Source: Roseiarcus sp963761435
GTDB lineage: Bacteria > Pseudomonadota > Alphaproteobacteria > Rhizobiales > Beijerinckiaceae
Direction of reading: 5' to 3'
Assembly: GCA_963761435.1 (NCBI GenBank)
Contig: CAVXHJ010000025.1
Location: forward strand, 62,001 to 126,000
Length of the DNA: 64,000 nt
A program made the translations under genes and the position numbers. The notes under the pieces are model-generated. The model was not told the DNA's origin and did not search any database. It saw nothing but the letters and a program-made list of their open reading frames with translations. Of the stretch, positions 17,764 to 25,495 are shown piece by piece; the stretch's first letter is position 1, and each line of letters begins with the position of its first letter.

Positions 17764-18526
17764 TTGCGCGGTCTTGCCCTTGCATGGTTTGCGGCGGCGA
17801 CGCTCGGCGTCCATGCCGCCGGCGGGCCGGCCTCGGCCGACGCGCTGGTGAAGTTCACGAGCGCGGGCCGCGGCGAACCGGTCCAGGGCTATCTCACCCG
17901 GCCGAAAGGCGCTGGGCCGTTTCCGGCGGTCGTGCTCCTGCACACCTGCCTCGGCCTGCCGGCGGGCCGGGCCGAGATCGGCGCGCGGATCGCGAGCTGG
18001 GGCTATGTCGCCTTGTTCGTCGACGACTTCGGCGCCCGTGGCCTGAAGGAGACGTGCGCTGTCGATTTCAACGAGGCGGCGGCCGACGCTGAGGGCGCCC
18101 TCGCCTATCTCGCCGGGCTCTCCGTTCGTCGATCGAGCGAGGATCGCCGCGGCCGGCTTTTCGCAAGGGGGCGATACTGCGCTCAAGATCGCCGCTTCGG
18201 GCGGGGCGGGCGGGTTCAAGGCGGCGGCGGCCTTCTATCCCCCATGCGCCAATGAAGCGGAGGCGACGCTCGGCATCCCGACCCTGATCCTCGTCGGCGC
18301 CAAGGACGAGGTGACGCCTGCCGCCGATTGCGCGGAGCTGGCGAAGCGGCAGGCGCCCGGGGAGGCGAAGCTCGTCGTCTATCCCGGGGCGGCCCACGCC
18401 TTCGACCTGCCGGAGTTCGGCGCCGGGCGGCAGGTCATGGGAATGACGCTCGCCTACGACCGCGGCGCGGCGGAGCGCGCCTGGGCGGAGTTGCGCAATT
18501 TTCTCCAGGCGCGGCTTGGGCGATGA
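17764..18526 (+). pseudogene. exported dienelactone-hydrolase-family protein, one-base frameshift
   Basis: An alpha/beta hydrolase with a TTG start and a signal peptide (LALAWFAAATLGVHAAGGPA, SADA). The first frame runs through VVLLHTCLGLPAGRAEIGAR to LAYLAGLS; after one extra T near 18123 the sequence continues as PFVDRARIAAAGFSQGGDTA (nucleophile elbow with Ser rather than the Cys of true dienelactone hydrolases), then LGIPTLILVGAKDEVTPAAD and the His region PGAAHAFDLPEF. Repaired length is 253 residues, normal. Secreted hydrolase of unknown substrate. Confidence 0.8.
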
Positions 18527-18669
18527 GCGGTCGAGCGGCGAGAGAATGACCCTGGCGCAGTCCTCTCGATAAGTTGAACCGAGGGGCCTGCCACGGACGA
18601 GGCGCCGATTGACAGCAGAAGCGAGTCAGCAATAGCGTGATGACGTAAAGGTGACTTTGGGGGAATCCA

Positions 18670-19317
18670 ATGAACAAGATTTTGACGGCCGCGGCGCTCG
18701 CGGCTGCGTATGCCCTTGCGTTCGCCTTTCCTGCGACGGCGGAAATCACGAATGTCACCGCCACGGGACCGGGCGGGACGGTGAACTCCCTCGTAATCGG
18801 AACCGTCCTCAACACCGACGACGCCGTGCTGTTCGGCGCGGACTACACCGCCGCCGCTCCAATCTACCTCACTCTTACCCTCAGCGCAGACGACAGCAAC
18901 GCAACGTTTTTCGTCTCGCAGATTCCTAACGACAACCTTCTCACCAACAACTCGGGGGTTGTTTTCTCGAACTTTTACGTTGATCTGGTATCAGCCCCGA
19001 AGGGCACAATTTTCAACGCCGCAGGCGCATCAGACGCATTCGGGACCCCGACCTTTCTTGCCGGCCAAACTATGCTGGTTTTCCCGGGTGTGGCTTCGCT
19101 TCCCGGCGGCCCTGGACTTCCCAATGGATTCTCAACTCAACTAGGGTTCGAATTCAGTTTGGCGAGCCCCGCCGTCCGAACGGAGACCATTGTGTTATAC
19201 CTCAGTCCAACGCCGCTCCCCGAGCCGTCCACCTGGGCGATGATGATGCTCGGCTTTGCTGGCTTGGGCTTCGCCAGCTACCGCGCGACCCGCGCGCGTC
19301 GTTCGATGGCGGCGTAA
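18670..19317 (+). CDS. PEP-CTERM (PEPxxWA type) sorting-domain protein
   Basis: 215 residues. Signal peptide MNKILTAAALAAAYALAFAF then PATAE; a beta-rich, Ser/Thr/Asn-rich middle; and a C-terminal sorting tail PLPEPSTWAMMMLGFAGLGF followed by an Arg-rich end (RATRARRS). The tail is recognised by exosortase-type enzymes, which process the protein at the membrane for export to the surface or into the extracellular matrix. GGGGGAA precedes the ATG. Base use is less GC-rich than in neighbouring genes. No exosortase gene is in the window. A strong terminator follows at 19342. Confidence 0.85.
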   Translation: MNKILTAAALAAAYALAFAFPATAEITNVTATGPGGTVNSLVIGTVLNTDDAVLFGADYTAAAPIYLTLTLSADDSNATFFVSQIPNDNLLTNNSGVVFSNFYVDLVSAPKGTIFNAAGASDAFGTPTFLAGQTMLVFPGVASLPGGPGLPNGFSTQLGFEFSLASPAVRTETIVLYLSPTPLPEPSTWAMMMLGFAGLGFASYRATRARRSMAA

Positions 19318-19341
19318 AACCGGGCGGAATGCACTCGATGG

Positions 19342-19365
19342 AGGCCGCCGCAGGGCGGCCTTTTT
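19342..19365 (+). terminator. Rho-independent terminator after the PEP-CTERM gene
   Basis: AGGCCGCC (19342-19349), a four-base loop, GGCGGCCT (19354-19361) and a T-run form a textbook intrinsic terminator 25 bases after the stop codon. Confidence 0.85.
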
Positions 19366-19502
19366 CGTTGAAGTCTGACTATCGCCACCAATTCGCCGCG
19401 ATCCGCGAACGGGCGGCGGCGCGATAGGATTCACTTCCGGCGTGGCTTGCTTTAGAGACGCGCCCAAAGCGCGACGTTTTTCGCGCGAATCGGGAGTCTC
19501 GG

Positions 19503-20327
19503 ATGCGCAGACGCGAATTTCTCATCGGGGCGGCGGCGGGCCTCGCCGCTTCCTCGCCGCTCGCCGCGCTCGCCGCCGAAGGGCCGCCGCTCACTGGCAA
19601 GGCCGAGTTCGTCGCCTGGATGACGGCCAATCGCACCGCCGAAGACCCCAAATACCTCGAGCGGCGCTGGGACCGCTATCAGGTGCTGCTGCAGTTCAAC
19701 GATCTCTGGACGCCCGCCGACAAGCGCGCCTTCCTCTTGACCCCGCGCCAGGAGTTCTGCCTGCCCGAAAATCGCGAGGATGCCTATGTCGGGCACTATC
19801 TCGACATCGGTTTCGGGGTCACCATCACCCCGCCCGGGACCATGGGCCGGATGACCAGCGCGATCCAGGTCCATGGCGACAAGGTGCTCGAAATCGGCAC
19901 CGGATCCGGCTTCCAGTCGGCGCTGCTCACCTATCTCACGAGCCGCATCCACACGATCGAGATCATTCCCGAGCTCGCGGCGCGCACCCGCGGCGTCTAC
20001 GACCGTCTCATCGCCGCCGGCTACCAGGAGTACGGGAACATCACGACGAAGAGCGCCGACGGCTATTATGGCTGGGAGGATGCGGCGCCGTTCGACAAGA
20101 TCATCGTCACCTGCGGCATCGACCACATCCCGCCGCCGCTCCTGCAGCAGTTGCGCCCCGGCGGCATCATGGTCATTCCCGTCGGTCCGCCCGGCGCGCA
20201 GCATATTCTCAAGGTGGTCAAGAAGACCAATGACGGCGGCGAAACGAGCGTCTCGCGCTCGGACATTTTCGGCGGCAAGGTCATTCCGTTCGTGCCGCTC
20301 AGCGGCGGCCACCAGAGCGAAGGCTGA
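19503..20327 (+). CDS. Tat-exported protein-L-isoaspartate methyltransferase-like protein
   Basis: 274 residues. The N-terminus MRRREFLIGAAAGLAASSPL with LAALAAE looks like a twin-arginine signal (RRREFL), so the protein is probably exported folded. The methyltransferase part (from about residue 95) follows the PCMT pattern: GVTITPPGTMGRM, SAM motif I VLEIGTGSGFQSALLTYL, IHTIEIIPELAARTR, DGYYGWEDAAPFDKIIVTCG and LRPGGIMVIPVG. PCMT repairs isoaspartate in damaged proteins using SAM, a cytoplasmic cofactor, so a periplasmic member is odd: it may act on another substrate or not use SAM. The frame is intact. Confidence 0.8.
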   Translation: MRRREFLIGAAAGLAASSPLAALAAEGPPLTGKAEFVAWMTANRTAEDPKYLERRWDRYQVLLQFNDLWTPADKRAFLLTPRQEFCLPENREDAYVGHYLDIGFGVTITPPGTMGRMTSAIQVHGDKVLEIGTGSGFQSALLTYLTSRIHTIEIIPELAARTRGVYDRLIAAGYQEYGNITTKSADGYYGWEDAAPFDKIIVTCGIDHIPPPLLQQLRPGGIMVIPVGPPGAQHILKVVKKTNDGGETSVSRSDIFGGKVIPFVPLSGGHQSEG

Positions 20328-20442
20328 TCGCGCGCCACAAGTTCGCCGCGAGCGTCGTCTCTAGACTTGTTCATGCGGGCCGTGACGCGGCGGCGGCTTG
20401 AACATCGCCGCCACCGAAGAATTGGAATTTGAGGAGACATCG

Positions 20443-20715
20443 ATGCGCAAGACCCTCCGTGCCTTCGCGGCCTTAGGATTCCTCGGCGCGGCTGGTTTGG
20501 CCGTCGCCGCCGGTCCGGTCGTGACCGCGACCGGAAAAGTAAAGTCGGTCGACCTGATGCGGCACAGCGTCACCTTCGAGGACGGCTCGACCTACAGGAT
20601 CGCCCGCGGCGTCAGGATCAAGAACATGAAGCCGGGCGAGCGCGTCACGCTAACCTTCGCCGCGACGGTCGGCCCAGTCACGGAAGCCTCGGCGGTCGCG
20701 ACCGCGGCCGACTGA
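20443..20715 (+). CDS. DUF1344-like small exported protein
   Basis: 90 residues. Signal peptide MRKTLRAFAALGFLGAAGLA with cleavage near VAA-G; the mature part is one small beta-rich domain, ATGKVKSVDLMRHSVTFEDG then STYRIARGVRIKNMKPGERV, typical of DUF1344 periplasmic proteins of Rhizobiales. GAGGAGA before the ATG is a good ribosome-binding site. Function unknown. It is not clearly in an operon with the DUF4105 gene 84 bases downstream. Confidence 0.7.
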   Translation: MRKTLRAFAALGFLGAAGLAVAAGPVVTATGKVKSVDLMRHSVTFEDGSTYRIARGVRIKNMKPGERVTLTFAATVGPVTEASAVATAAD

Positions 20716-20799
20716 TCTTCGGTCCGCTTAACCGAGGGCGCATTACGCCGAGAATGAGAAACGGCTATAGCGGCGCGCTGGCAGTTCGCGGGCGGGGAC

Positions 20800-21819
20800 A
20801 TGGCGCGTTACGCTTCGGCGGTTTTCTCGATTGTCGTTTCGCTGTTGGTCGTCCTGCCGCTCGCGGCGTGGGGAGCGGCGGCGCTCTGGTTTCGCTTTCC
20901 GGCGCCGGAATGGGGGCGGGCGATCGCCGCGAGCCTGTTCCTGCTCATCGGTCTCGGGACCATCGCTTCGCTGTTCCGGCCGCGGCGATGGAAGGCGCTC
21001 GCGGTCTTCGCCGTCGCTTTCGCCGCGCTTCTCATTTGGTGGAGCACGATCCGGCCCCCGGCCGGCGGCGACTGGGCTCCGGACGTTGCGCGACAGACGA
21101 CCGGAACGATCGACGGCGACATGCTGACGCTCTCCGACGTGCGCGACTTCGACTGGCGCACCGACGAGGATTTCACCGAACGCTGGTCCAAGCGCTCCTA
21201 CGACCTCTCTAAACTCAAGACGCTCGATCTCTTTCTCGCCTATTGGGCCGGGCCGGAGATGGCCCATGTCATCATGAGCTTCGGCTTCGAGGACGGCGAC
21301 CACATCGCCTGGTCGGTCGAGGTGAGGCGGGAGAAGACCAGCGAGTTCTCGCCGGTCGCCGACGCGTTCAAATCCCACACGCTGATCTATCTCGCCACAA
21401 CTGAGCGCGACTCCGTGCGCCTGCGCTCGAATGTGCGCGGCGAGGACGTGCGCCTCTATCGGCTCAACACGCCGCCCGAGCAGGCGAAGCTCCTGCTGCT
21501 CGAATATGCGACGCAATCGACCGAGCTGGCCGCGCGGCCCAAGTGGTACAACTCGATCACCGCCAACTGCGCGACGGTCGTGTTCAAGATCGTGCGCGCG
21601 GCGGGCGGGGCGTTCCCGCTCGACTGGCGGCTCGTCGTCAACGGCTTCCTGCCTGGCTATCTCTACGACCAGCGTGTGGTGGTCACGACGATGCCGCTCG
21701 CGGAACTGATGGAGCGCGCGCGGATCAGCGAGAAGGCGAAGGCCGCCGACGGGTCGCCGGACTTCTCGCAGGCCATCCGCGTCGGCGTGCCCTCGCCGTG
21801 GGAGGGGGCGGGGAAGTAA
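20800..21819 (+). CDS. DUF4105 membrane-anchored protein
   Basis: 339 residues: three N-terminal hydrophobic segments (about residues 8-30, 39-56, 67-83) followed by a soluble DUF4105 domain. Family marks are VRDFDWRTDEDFTERW, AHVIMSFGFEDGDHIAWSVE and the later WYNSITANCATVVFKIVRA with a conserved Asn-Cys. DUF4105 resembles cysteine-protease-like folds by that NC motif, but no activity is known. The frame is intact. It converges with livF across a hairpin repeat. Confidence 0.8.
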   Translation: MARYASAVFSIVVSLLVVLPLAAWGAAALWFRFPAPEWGRAIAASLFLLIGLGTIASLFRPRRWKALAVFAVAFAALLIWWSTIRPPAGGDWAPDVARQTTGTIDGDMLTLSDVRDFDWRTDEDFTERWSKRSYDLSKLKTLDLFLAYWAGPEMAHVIMSFGFEDGDHIAWSVEVRREKTSEFSPVADAFKSHTLIYLATTERDSVRLRSNVRGEDVRLYRLNTPPEQAKLLLLEYATQSTELAARPKWYNSITANCATVVFKIVRAAGGAFPLDWRLVVNGFLPGYLYDQRVVVTTMPLAELMERARISEKAKAADGSPDFSQAIRVGVPSPWEGAGK

Positions 21820-21829
21820 CGTCGAGCGC

Positions 21830-21913
21830 CGTCATTGCGAGGAGCCGTAGGGCGTTCTGAAGAGCGCCCGCCTATCGACGGGCTATGGCGACGAAGCTCC
21901 GCTCGCAATGACG
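21830..21913. repeat. hairpin repeat of family B with embedded 41-base module
   Basis: CGTCATTGCGAG (21830-21841) and CTCGCAATGACG (21902-21913) are perfect inverted ends. Inside lies a 41-base module (21848-21888), also found at 25323-25363 in a different repeat. It sits between the convergent DUF4105 and livF genes, a usual place for such elements, and could act as a bidirectional transcript end. Confidence 0.8.
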
Positions 21914-21943
21914 GGTGTGAATAAAAATAGAAGTCATTTCTCT

Positions 21944-22657
21944 CTACCGCCCCGCTTTCTTCGTCGCGGTCAGATGGGCGTCGAGCGCTGTCGGATCGGC
22001 GAGAAGTTCGGCGCTCGGCGCGGCGTGAGCGATCGCGCCGCGGTCGAGCACGATGGCCTCGTCGGTAAAAGGCAGGATCTTCTTCGGCTTCTGTTCGACG
22101 ATGATCATCGACAAGCCCGCGCGGGCGAGTTCGCGCAGCGCGCTAAGCAATTCATCGACGATGATCGGGGCGAGGCCTTCGGTCGGCTCGTCGAGCAGCA
22201 GGAGGCGCGGATTGAGCATCAGCGCGCGCCCAATCGCCAGCATCTGCTGCTCCCCGCCGGACAATTGCCGTCCCATGTTGCCGCGCCGCTCCTTGAGCCT
22301 GGGGAAAAGCCGGTAGACGCGCTCCGTCGTCCAGGGCCCAGGCAGTTCGACGGCGGTCAGGTTCTCTTCGACGGTGAGCGAGCGGAAGATGTTGCGCTCC
22401 TGCGGCGTCCAGCCGACGCCCCGCCGCGCCCTCAAATGCGGCGGCAGCGCCGTGATGTCCTCGCCGGCGAGCGTGATCGCGCCGCCGAATCGGGTCGTGA
22501 CGCCAATCAGTGAATCGATAAGCGTCGTCTTGCCCACGCCGTTGCGTCCGAGCAGCGCCAGCGACTGGCCGTCCTGAACGGCGAAACTCAAGTTCTGGAT
22601 GACCCGCGCCTCGCCGTAACCGGCGCTGAGGTTCTCGACCCGCAGGAGCTCAGCCAT
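21944..22657 (-). CDS. livF: branched-chain-amino-acid-type ABC transporter ATP-binding protein LivF
   Basis: 237 residues. Walker A LLGRNGVGKTTLIDSLIG, Q-loop GWTPQERNIF, signature LSGGEQQMLAIGRALMLNPR, Walker B LLLLDEPTEGLAP and the switch His region IIVEQ (Gln replaces His, as is usual in LivF). It powers uptake with LivG, LivM and LivH. Last gene of the livKHMGF set; its start overlaps the end of livG by 8 bases. The frame is intact. Confidence 0.92.
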   Translation of the reverse strand: MAELLRVENLSAGYGEARVIQNLSFAVQDGQSLALLGRNGVGKTTLIDSLIGVTTRFGGAITLAGEDITALPPHLRARRGVGWTPQERNIFRSLTVEENLTAVELPGPWTTERVYRLFPRLKERRGNMGRQLSGGEQQMLAIGRALMLNPRLLLLDEPTEGLAPIIVDELLSALRELARAGLSMIIVEQKPKKILPFTDEAIVLDRGAIAHAAPSAELLADPTALDAHLTATKKAGR

Positions 22658-23405
22658 GCGCGTCCTCGCCGAGATAGACGGCGCGCACACGTTCGTCGGC
22701 CGCGATCGCCTCGGGCGCGCCCTCGGTCAAAAGCCTTCCGGCGACCAGAACCGAAATCCGGCTCGCGAAATTGAACACGAGGTCCATGTCGTGCTCGATC
22801 AGGAGGATGGCGACGTCCGGCGGCAATGCGGCGAGGGCGGCGAGGATGTCCTGCCGCTCCTCCTCGGGCACGCCCGCGGCGGGCTCGTCGAGCAGCAGCA
22901 CGCGCGGGCGGGTGGCCAGCGCGAGCGCGATCTCGAGCAGCCGCTGCTTGCCGTAGGGCAGCTTGCGCGTCGGCTGGTCGAGGTCCGCCTCGAGGCCGAA
23001 CCGGGTGAGCAGGTCTTCGATTTCGGCGATGATCGCAGGCTGGCCGCCGGCGACGCGCCAGAAATCGGCGCCTGAGCCGTTACGCTCCGAGATCGCGAGG
23101 CCGAGCGACTCGGCAGGCGTCAGATCGGGAAAAAGCTGATTGATCTGGAACGTGCGCGACAGGCCCATCCTGACCCGCGCGCTGGACGCGAGGCTCGTGA
23201 CGTCGCGGCCCTCAAGCAACACTTGGCCTGCAGTCGGCTTGATGACCCCTGTAAGCAGATTGATGAGGGTCGTCTTGCCCGCGCCGTTCGGGCCGATCAG
23301 CGCCTGCCGTGCGCCCGGCGCAATCGCGAACGAAACGTCGTCGGTGGCGATCAGCGCGCCGAAATTGCGCTTCAGTCCCCGCGCCTCGAGCGCTGGAGCG
23401 GTCAC
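22650..23405 (-). CDS. livG: ABC transporter ATP-binding protein LivG
   Basis: 251 residues, GTG start overlapping the livM stop by four bases. Walker A IGPNGAGKTTLINLLTG, the LivG-type signature LPYGKQRLLEIALALATRPR, Walker B VLLLDEPAAGVPEEE and the switch IEHDMDLVF. The C-terminal stretch (AADERVRAVYLGEDAHG) is the helical tail typical of the branched-chain ATPase C domain. Partner ATPase of LivF. The frame is intact. Confidence 0.92.
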   Translation of the reverse strand: MTAPALEARGLKRNFGALIATDDVSFAIAPGARQALIGPNGAGKTTLINLLTGVIKPTAGQVLLEGRDVTSLASSARVRMGLSRTFQINQLFPDLTPAESLGLAISERNGSGADFWRVAGGQPAIIAEIEDLLTRFGLEADLDQPTRKLPYGKQRLLEIALALATRPRVLLLDEPAAGVPEEERQDILAALAALPPDVAILLIEHDMDLVFNFASRISVLVAGRLLTEGAPEAIAADERVRAVYLGEDAHG

Positions 23406-24421
23406 GCGACGCCCCGGCGCGCGGCGCGGGGCGCGACGAGGGCGATCAGGCGCCGGGGCGCTTCGGCGATCCGCTCGCGGCCGGCGAGCACCAGAATGAC
23501 CAGCGCGAGGCCGATCCAGAACTCCCAATATTCGGGCGTCGCCGCGGAAATCACGTCCCTCAGCACGATGAACGCCGCCGCGCCGATGATGCCGCCATAG
23601 AGATATCCCGCGCCGCCGATGATGAGCATCAGCATGACGTCGGCCGAGCGGTGGAAGTCGAAGAGGTCGAGCGAGACGATCTGGGTCGTTTGCGCCAATA
23701 GCGCGCCCGCCACACCCGCGTAGGCCGCCGAAATCGTATAGACCGCAATGATGCGCCGGTGGGTGTCGATGCCGAGCGCGCCGGCGCGCAGGCGGTTCTC
23801 CCGGATCGCGGCGAGCGCCAGCCCGAAGGGCGACTGCGCAAGGCGTCGCGCGATCGCAAACAGGATGAAGAGGACCGCGAGGCTGTAGAGCGCCGCGTTG
23901 CGCTGCCCGGTGAAGCCGATCGGAAACAGGCCGAGCACGGGCGCGATCGAGAAGTTGAGGCCGTCCGCGCCGCCGGTGAGCCAGCCGTTGCGGTTGGCGA
24001 GCTCTCCGAGCATCAGCGAGACGCCGAGCGTCACCATGAGCCGCGTGAGGTCGGCCCCGCGCAAGAGGAGCGGCGCGGTCACAAGGCCGATGACCGCGGC
24101 GACCGCGGCGCCGAGGACGAGGCCAAGCGTCGGATCGGCGAAGCCCTTGCTGGCCAGGATCGCCGCCCCATAGGCGCCGAGGCCGAAAAACGCCGCATGC
24201 CCGAGCGAGACAATTCCGGTCAGTCCGAGAATGAGATCGAGGGACAAGGCGAACAGGCCGGCGATCAGGATTTCGTTGATGATCGCCGCTCGCGACGGCG
24301 CAGCGAAGATCAGGATCAGGATCGCCAGCCAGAAGGCGATCTCGGGCCAGCGCCAGCGCGCGCGGCGATTGAGATGGGCGGCGAGGCGTTGCGCCGTCGC
24401 GGACGGCTGCATAGCGCTCAT
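23402..24421 (-). CDS. livM: ABC transporter permease LivM
   Basis: 339 residues with about ten membrane segments after a polar N-terminus (MSAMQPSATAQRLAAHLNRR). Family marks are LSLDLILGLTGIVSLGHAAF, FGLGAYGAAIL, AIRENRLRAGALGID (the cytoplasmic coupling loop) and MLIIGGAGYLYGGIIGAA near the C-terminus. It forms the membrane pore with LivH. The ATG overlaps the livH stop by four bases. Confidence 0.92.
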   Translation of the reverse strand: MSAMQPSATAQRLAAHLNRRARWRWPEIAFWLAILILIFAAPSRAAIINEILIAGLFALSLDLILGLTGIVSLGHAAFFGLGAYGAAILASKGFADPTLGLVLGAAVAAVIGLVTAPLLLRGADLTRLMVTLGVSLMLGELANRNGWLTGGADGLNFSIAPVLGLFPIGFTGQRNAALYSLAVLFILFAIARRLAQSPFGLALAAIRENRLRAGALGIDTHRRIIAVYTISAAYAGVAGALLAQTTQIVSLDLFDFHRSADVMLMLIIGGAGYLYGGIIGAAAFIVLRDVISAATPEYWEFWIGLALVILVLAGRERIAEAPRRLIALVAPRAARRGVA

Positions 24422-25281
24422 CGTCCGTCCCCGCGCGCGAACAGCCCCTGCGGCCGCACGATCAGCGTCACCACCATCACGGCGTAGATGATGAAAGCGC
24501 CGATCGAGGGGACATAATATTTGCCCGCGACATCGAGCACGCCGAGCAGGAGCGAGCCGAACAGGGCGCCAATGATCCCGTTCGAGCCGCCGACGGTGAC
24601 GACGATGAGGAAAGTCACCAGGAACTTCACCGGAAATGAAGGATCGATGCCCCCGACCACATCGGCGGCCAGCGCTCCGCCCAGGCCCGCGAGCCCGCTG
24701 CCGACGGCGAACGCGATGGCGAAGATGCGGTCGACATTGACGCCAAGCCCCTGCGCGACGCGCGCGTCGTCGACCGCCGCCCTCAATTGCGCGCCGAACC
24801 GGGTCCTGACGAGAAATGTCTGCAGGGCGGCGGCGATGATCCCGCAGACGAGGATGATGAACAGCCGGTAGACGCCGATGCCGACGCCGTGGACCTCGAT
24901 GCGCCCGCTGAGCCAGGCGGGCAGATGGACCTGCTGCGGCTCGTCGCCGATGAGGTAAGCGGCGATCGGCATCGCCATCAGGACGAGGCCGATGGTGAAC
25001 AGCACCTGGTCGAGCGGACTTGCGCCATAAAGGCGCCGATAGAGCGTGCGCTCGAGCGCGACGCCGAGGATTGCCGGGATAAGGAACGCCGCCGGGAGCG
25101 TCAGAAGGAACGGCGCGCCGGCGCGGTTCATCATGAGCGCGGTCACATAGCCGCCGACCATGGCGAAGGCGCCGTGGGCGAGGTTGATGAAGTTCATCAA
25201 GCCCAGCGTCACCGACAGTCCGCTCGCCAGCACGAACAAGAGCATGCCGTACGCCACGCCGTCGAGCAGGATGGTCAGCAC
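24418..25281 (-). CDS. livH: ABC transporter permease LivH
   Basis: 287 residues from the GTG at 25281 (VLTILLDGVAYGMLLFVLAS). Typical LivH elements are GLSVTLGLMNFINLAHGAFA, the coupling loop RAAVDDARVAQGLGVNVDRI and TVGGSNGIIGALFGSLLLGV. The open frame continues upstream into the hairpin repeat (MAWSPSPASQGRKG), which I exclude because it translates repeat DNA. A 214-base hairpin-rich gap separates it from livK. Confidence 0.9.
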   Translation of the reverse strand: MLTILLDGVAYGMLLFVLASGLSVTLGLMNFINLAHGAFAMVGGYVTALMMNRAGAPFLLTLPAAFLIPAILGVALERTLYRRLYGASPLDQVLFTIGLVLMAMPIAAYLIGDEPQQVHLPAWLSGRIEVHGVGIGVYRLFIILVCGIIAAALQTFLVRTRFGAQLRAAVDDARVAQGLGVNVDRIFAIAFAVGSGLAGLGGALAADVVGGIDPSFPVKFLVTFLIVVTVGGSNGIIGALFGSLLLGVLDVAGKYYVPSIGAFIIYAVMVVTLIVRPQGLFARGDGR

Positions 25282-25495
25282 GCCTTTCCTCCCCTGCGAA
25301 GCGGGGGAGGGGGACCATGCCATAGGGCGTCCGAAAGGACGCCCGTCTCGCGACGGGCTTTGGCATGGTGGAAGGGGTAAGACTGCGGCCTCGGATCAGC
25401 CGCAGCGCGGCGGGCCCCCTCCACCGGCCTCCGGCCGGTCCCCCTCCCCCGCGTCGCGGGGGAGGATAAGGACGCCCGCCGCGAATTCTGCCCCA
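25282..25495 (-). repeat. hairpin-repeat region between livK and livH (family C plus 41-base module)
   Basis: On either side are near-perfect 10-base hairpins, CCTCCCCTGC/GCGGGGGAGG (25288-25310) and CCTCCCCCGC/GCGGGGGAGG (25443-25465), with ACCGGCC/GGCCGGT at 25423-25439 beside the second. Between them is the 41-base module (25323-25363) whose two stems, GGGCGTCC/GGACGCCC and GCCCGTC/GACGGGC, overlap and exclude each other. Being inside an operon just after the binding-protein gene, it may stabilise the livK message or reduce read-through into the permease genes, as REP does in malE-malF; this is inference. Confidence 0.75.
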
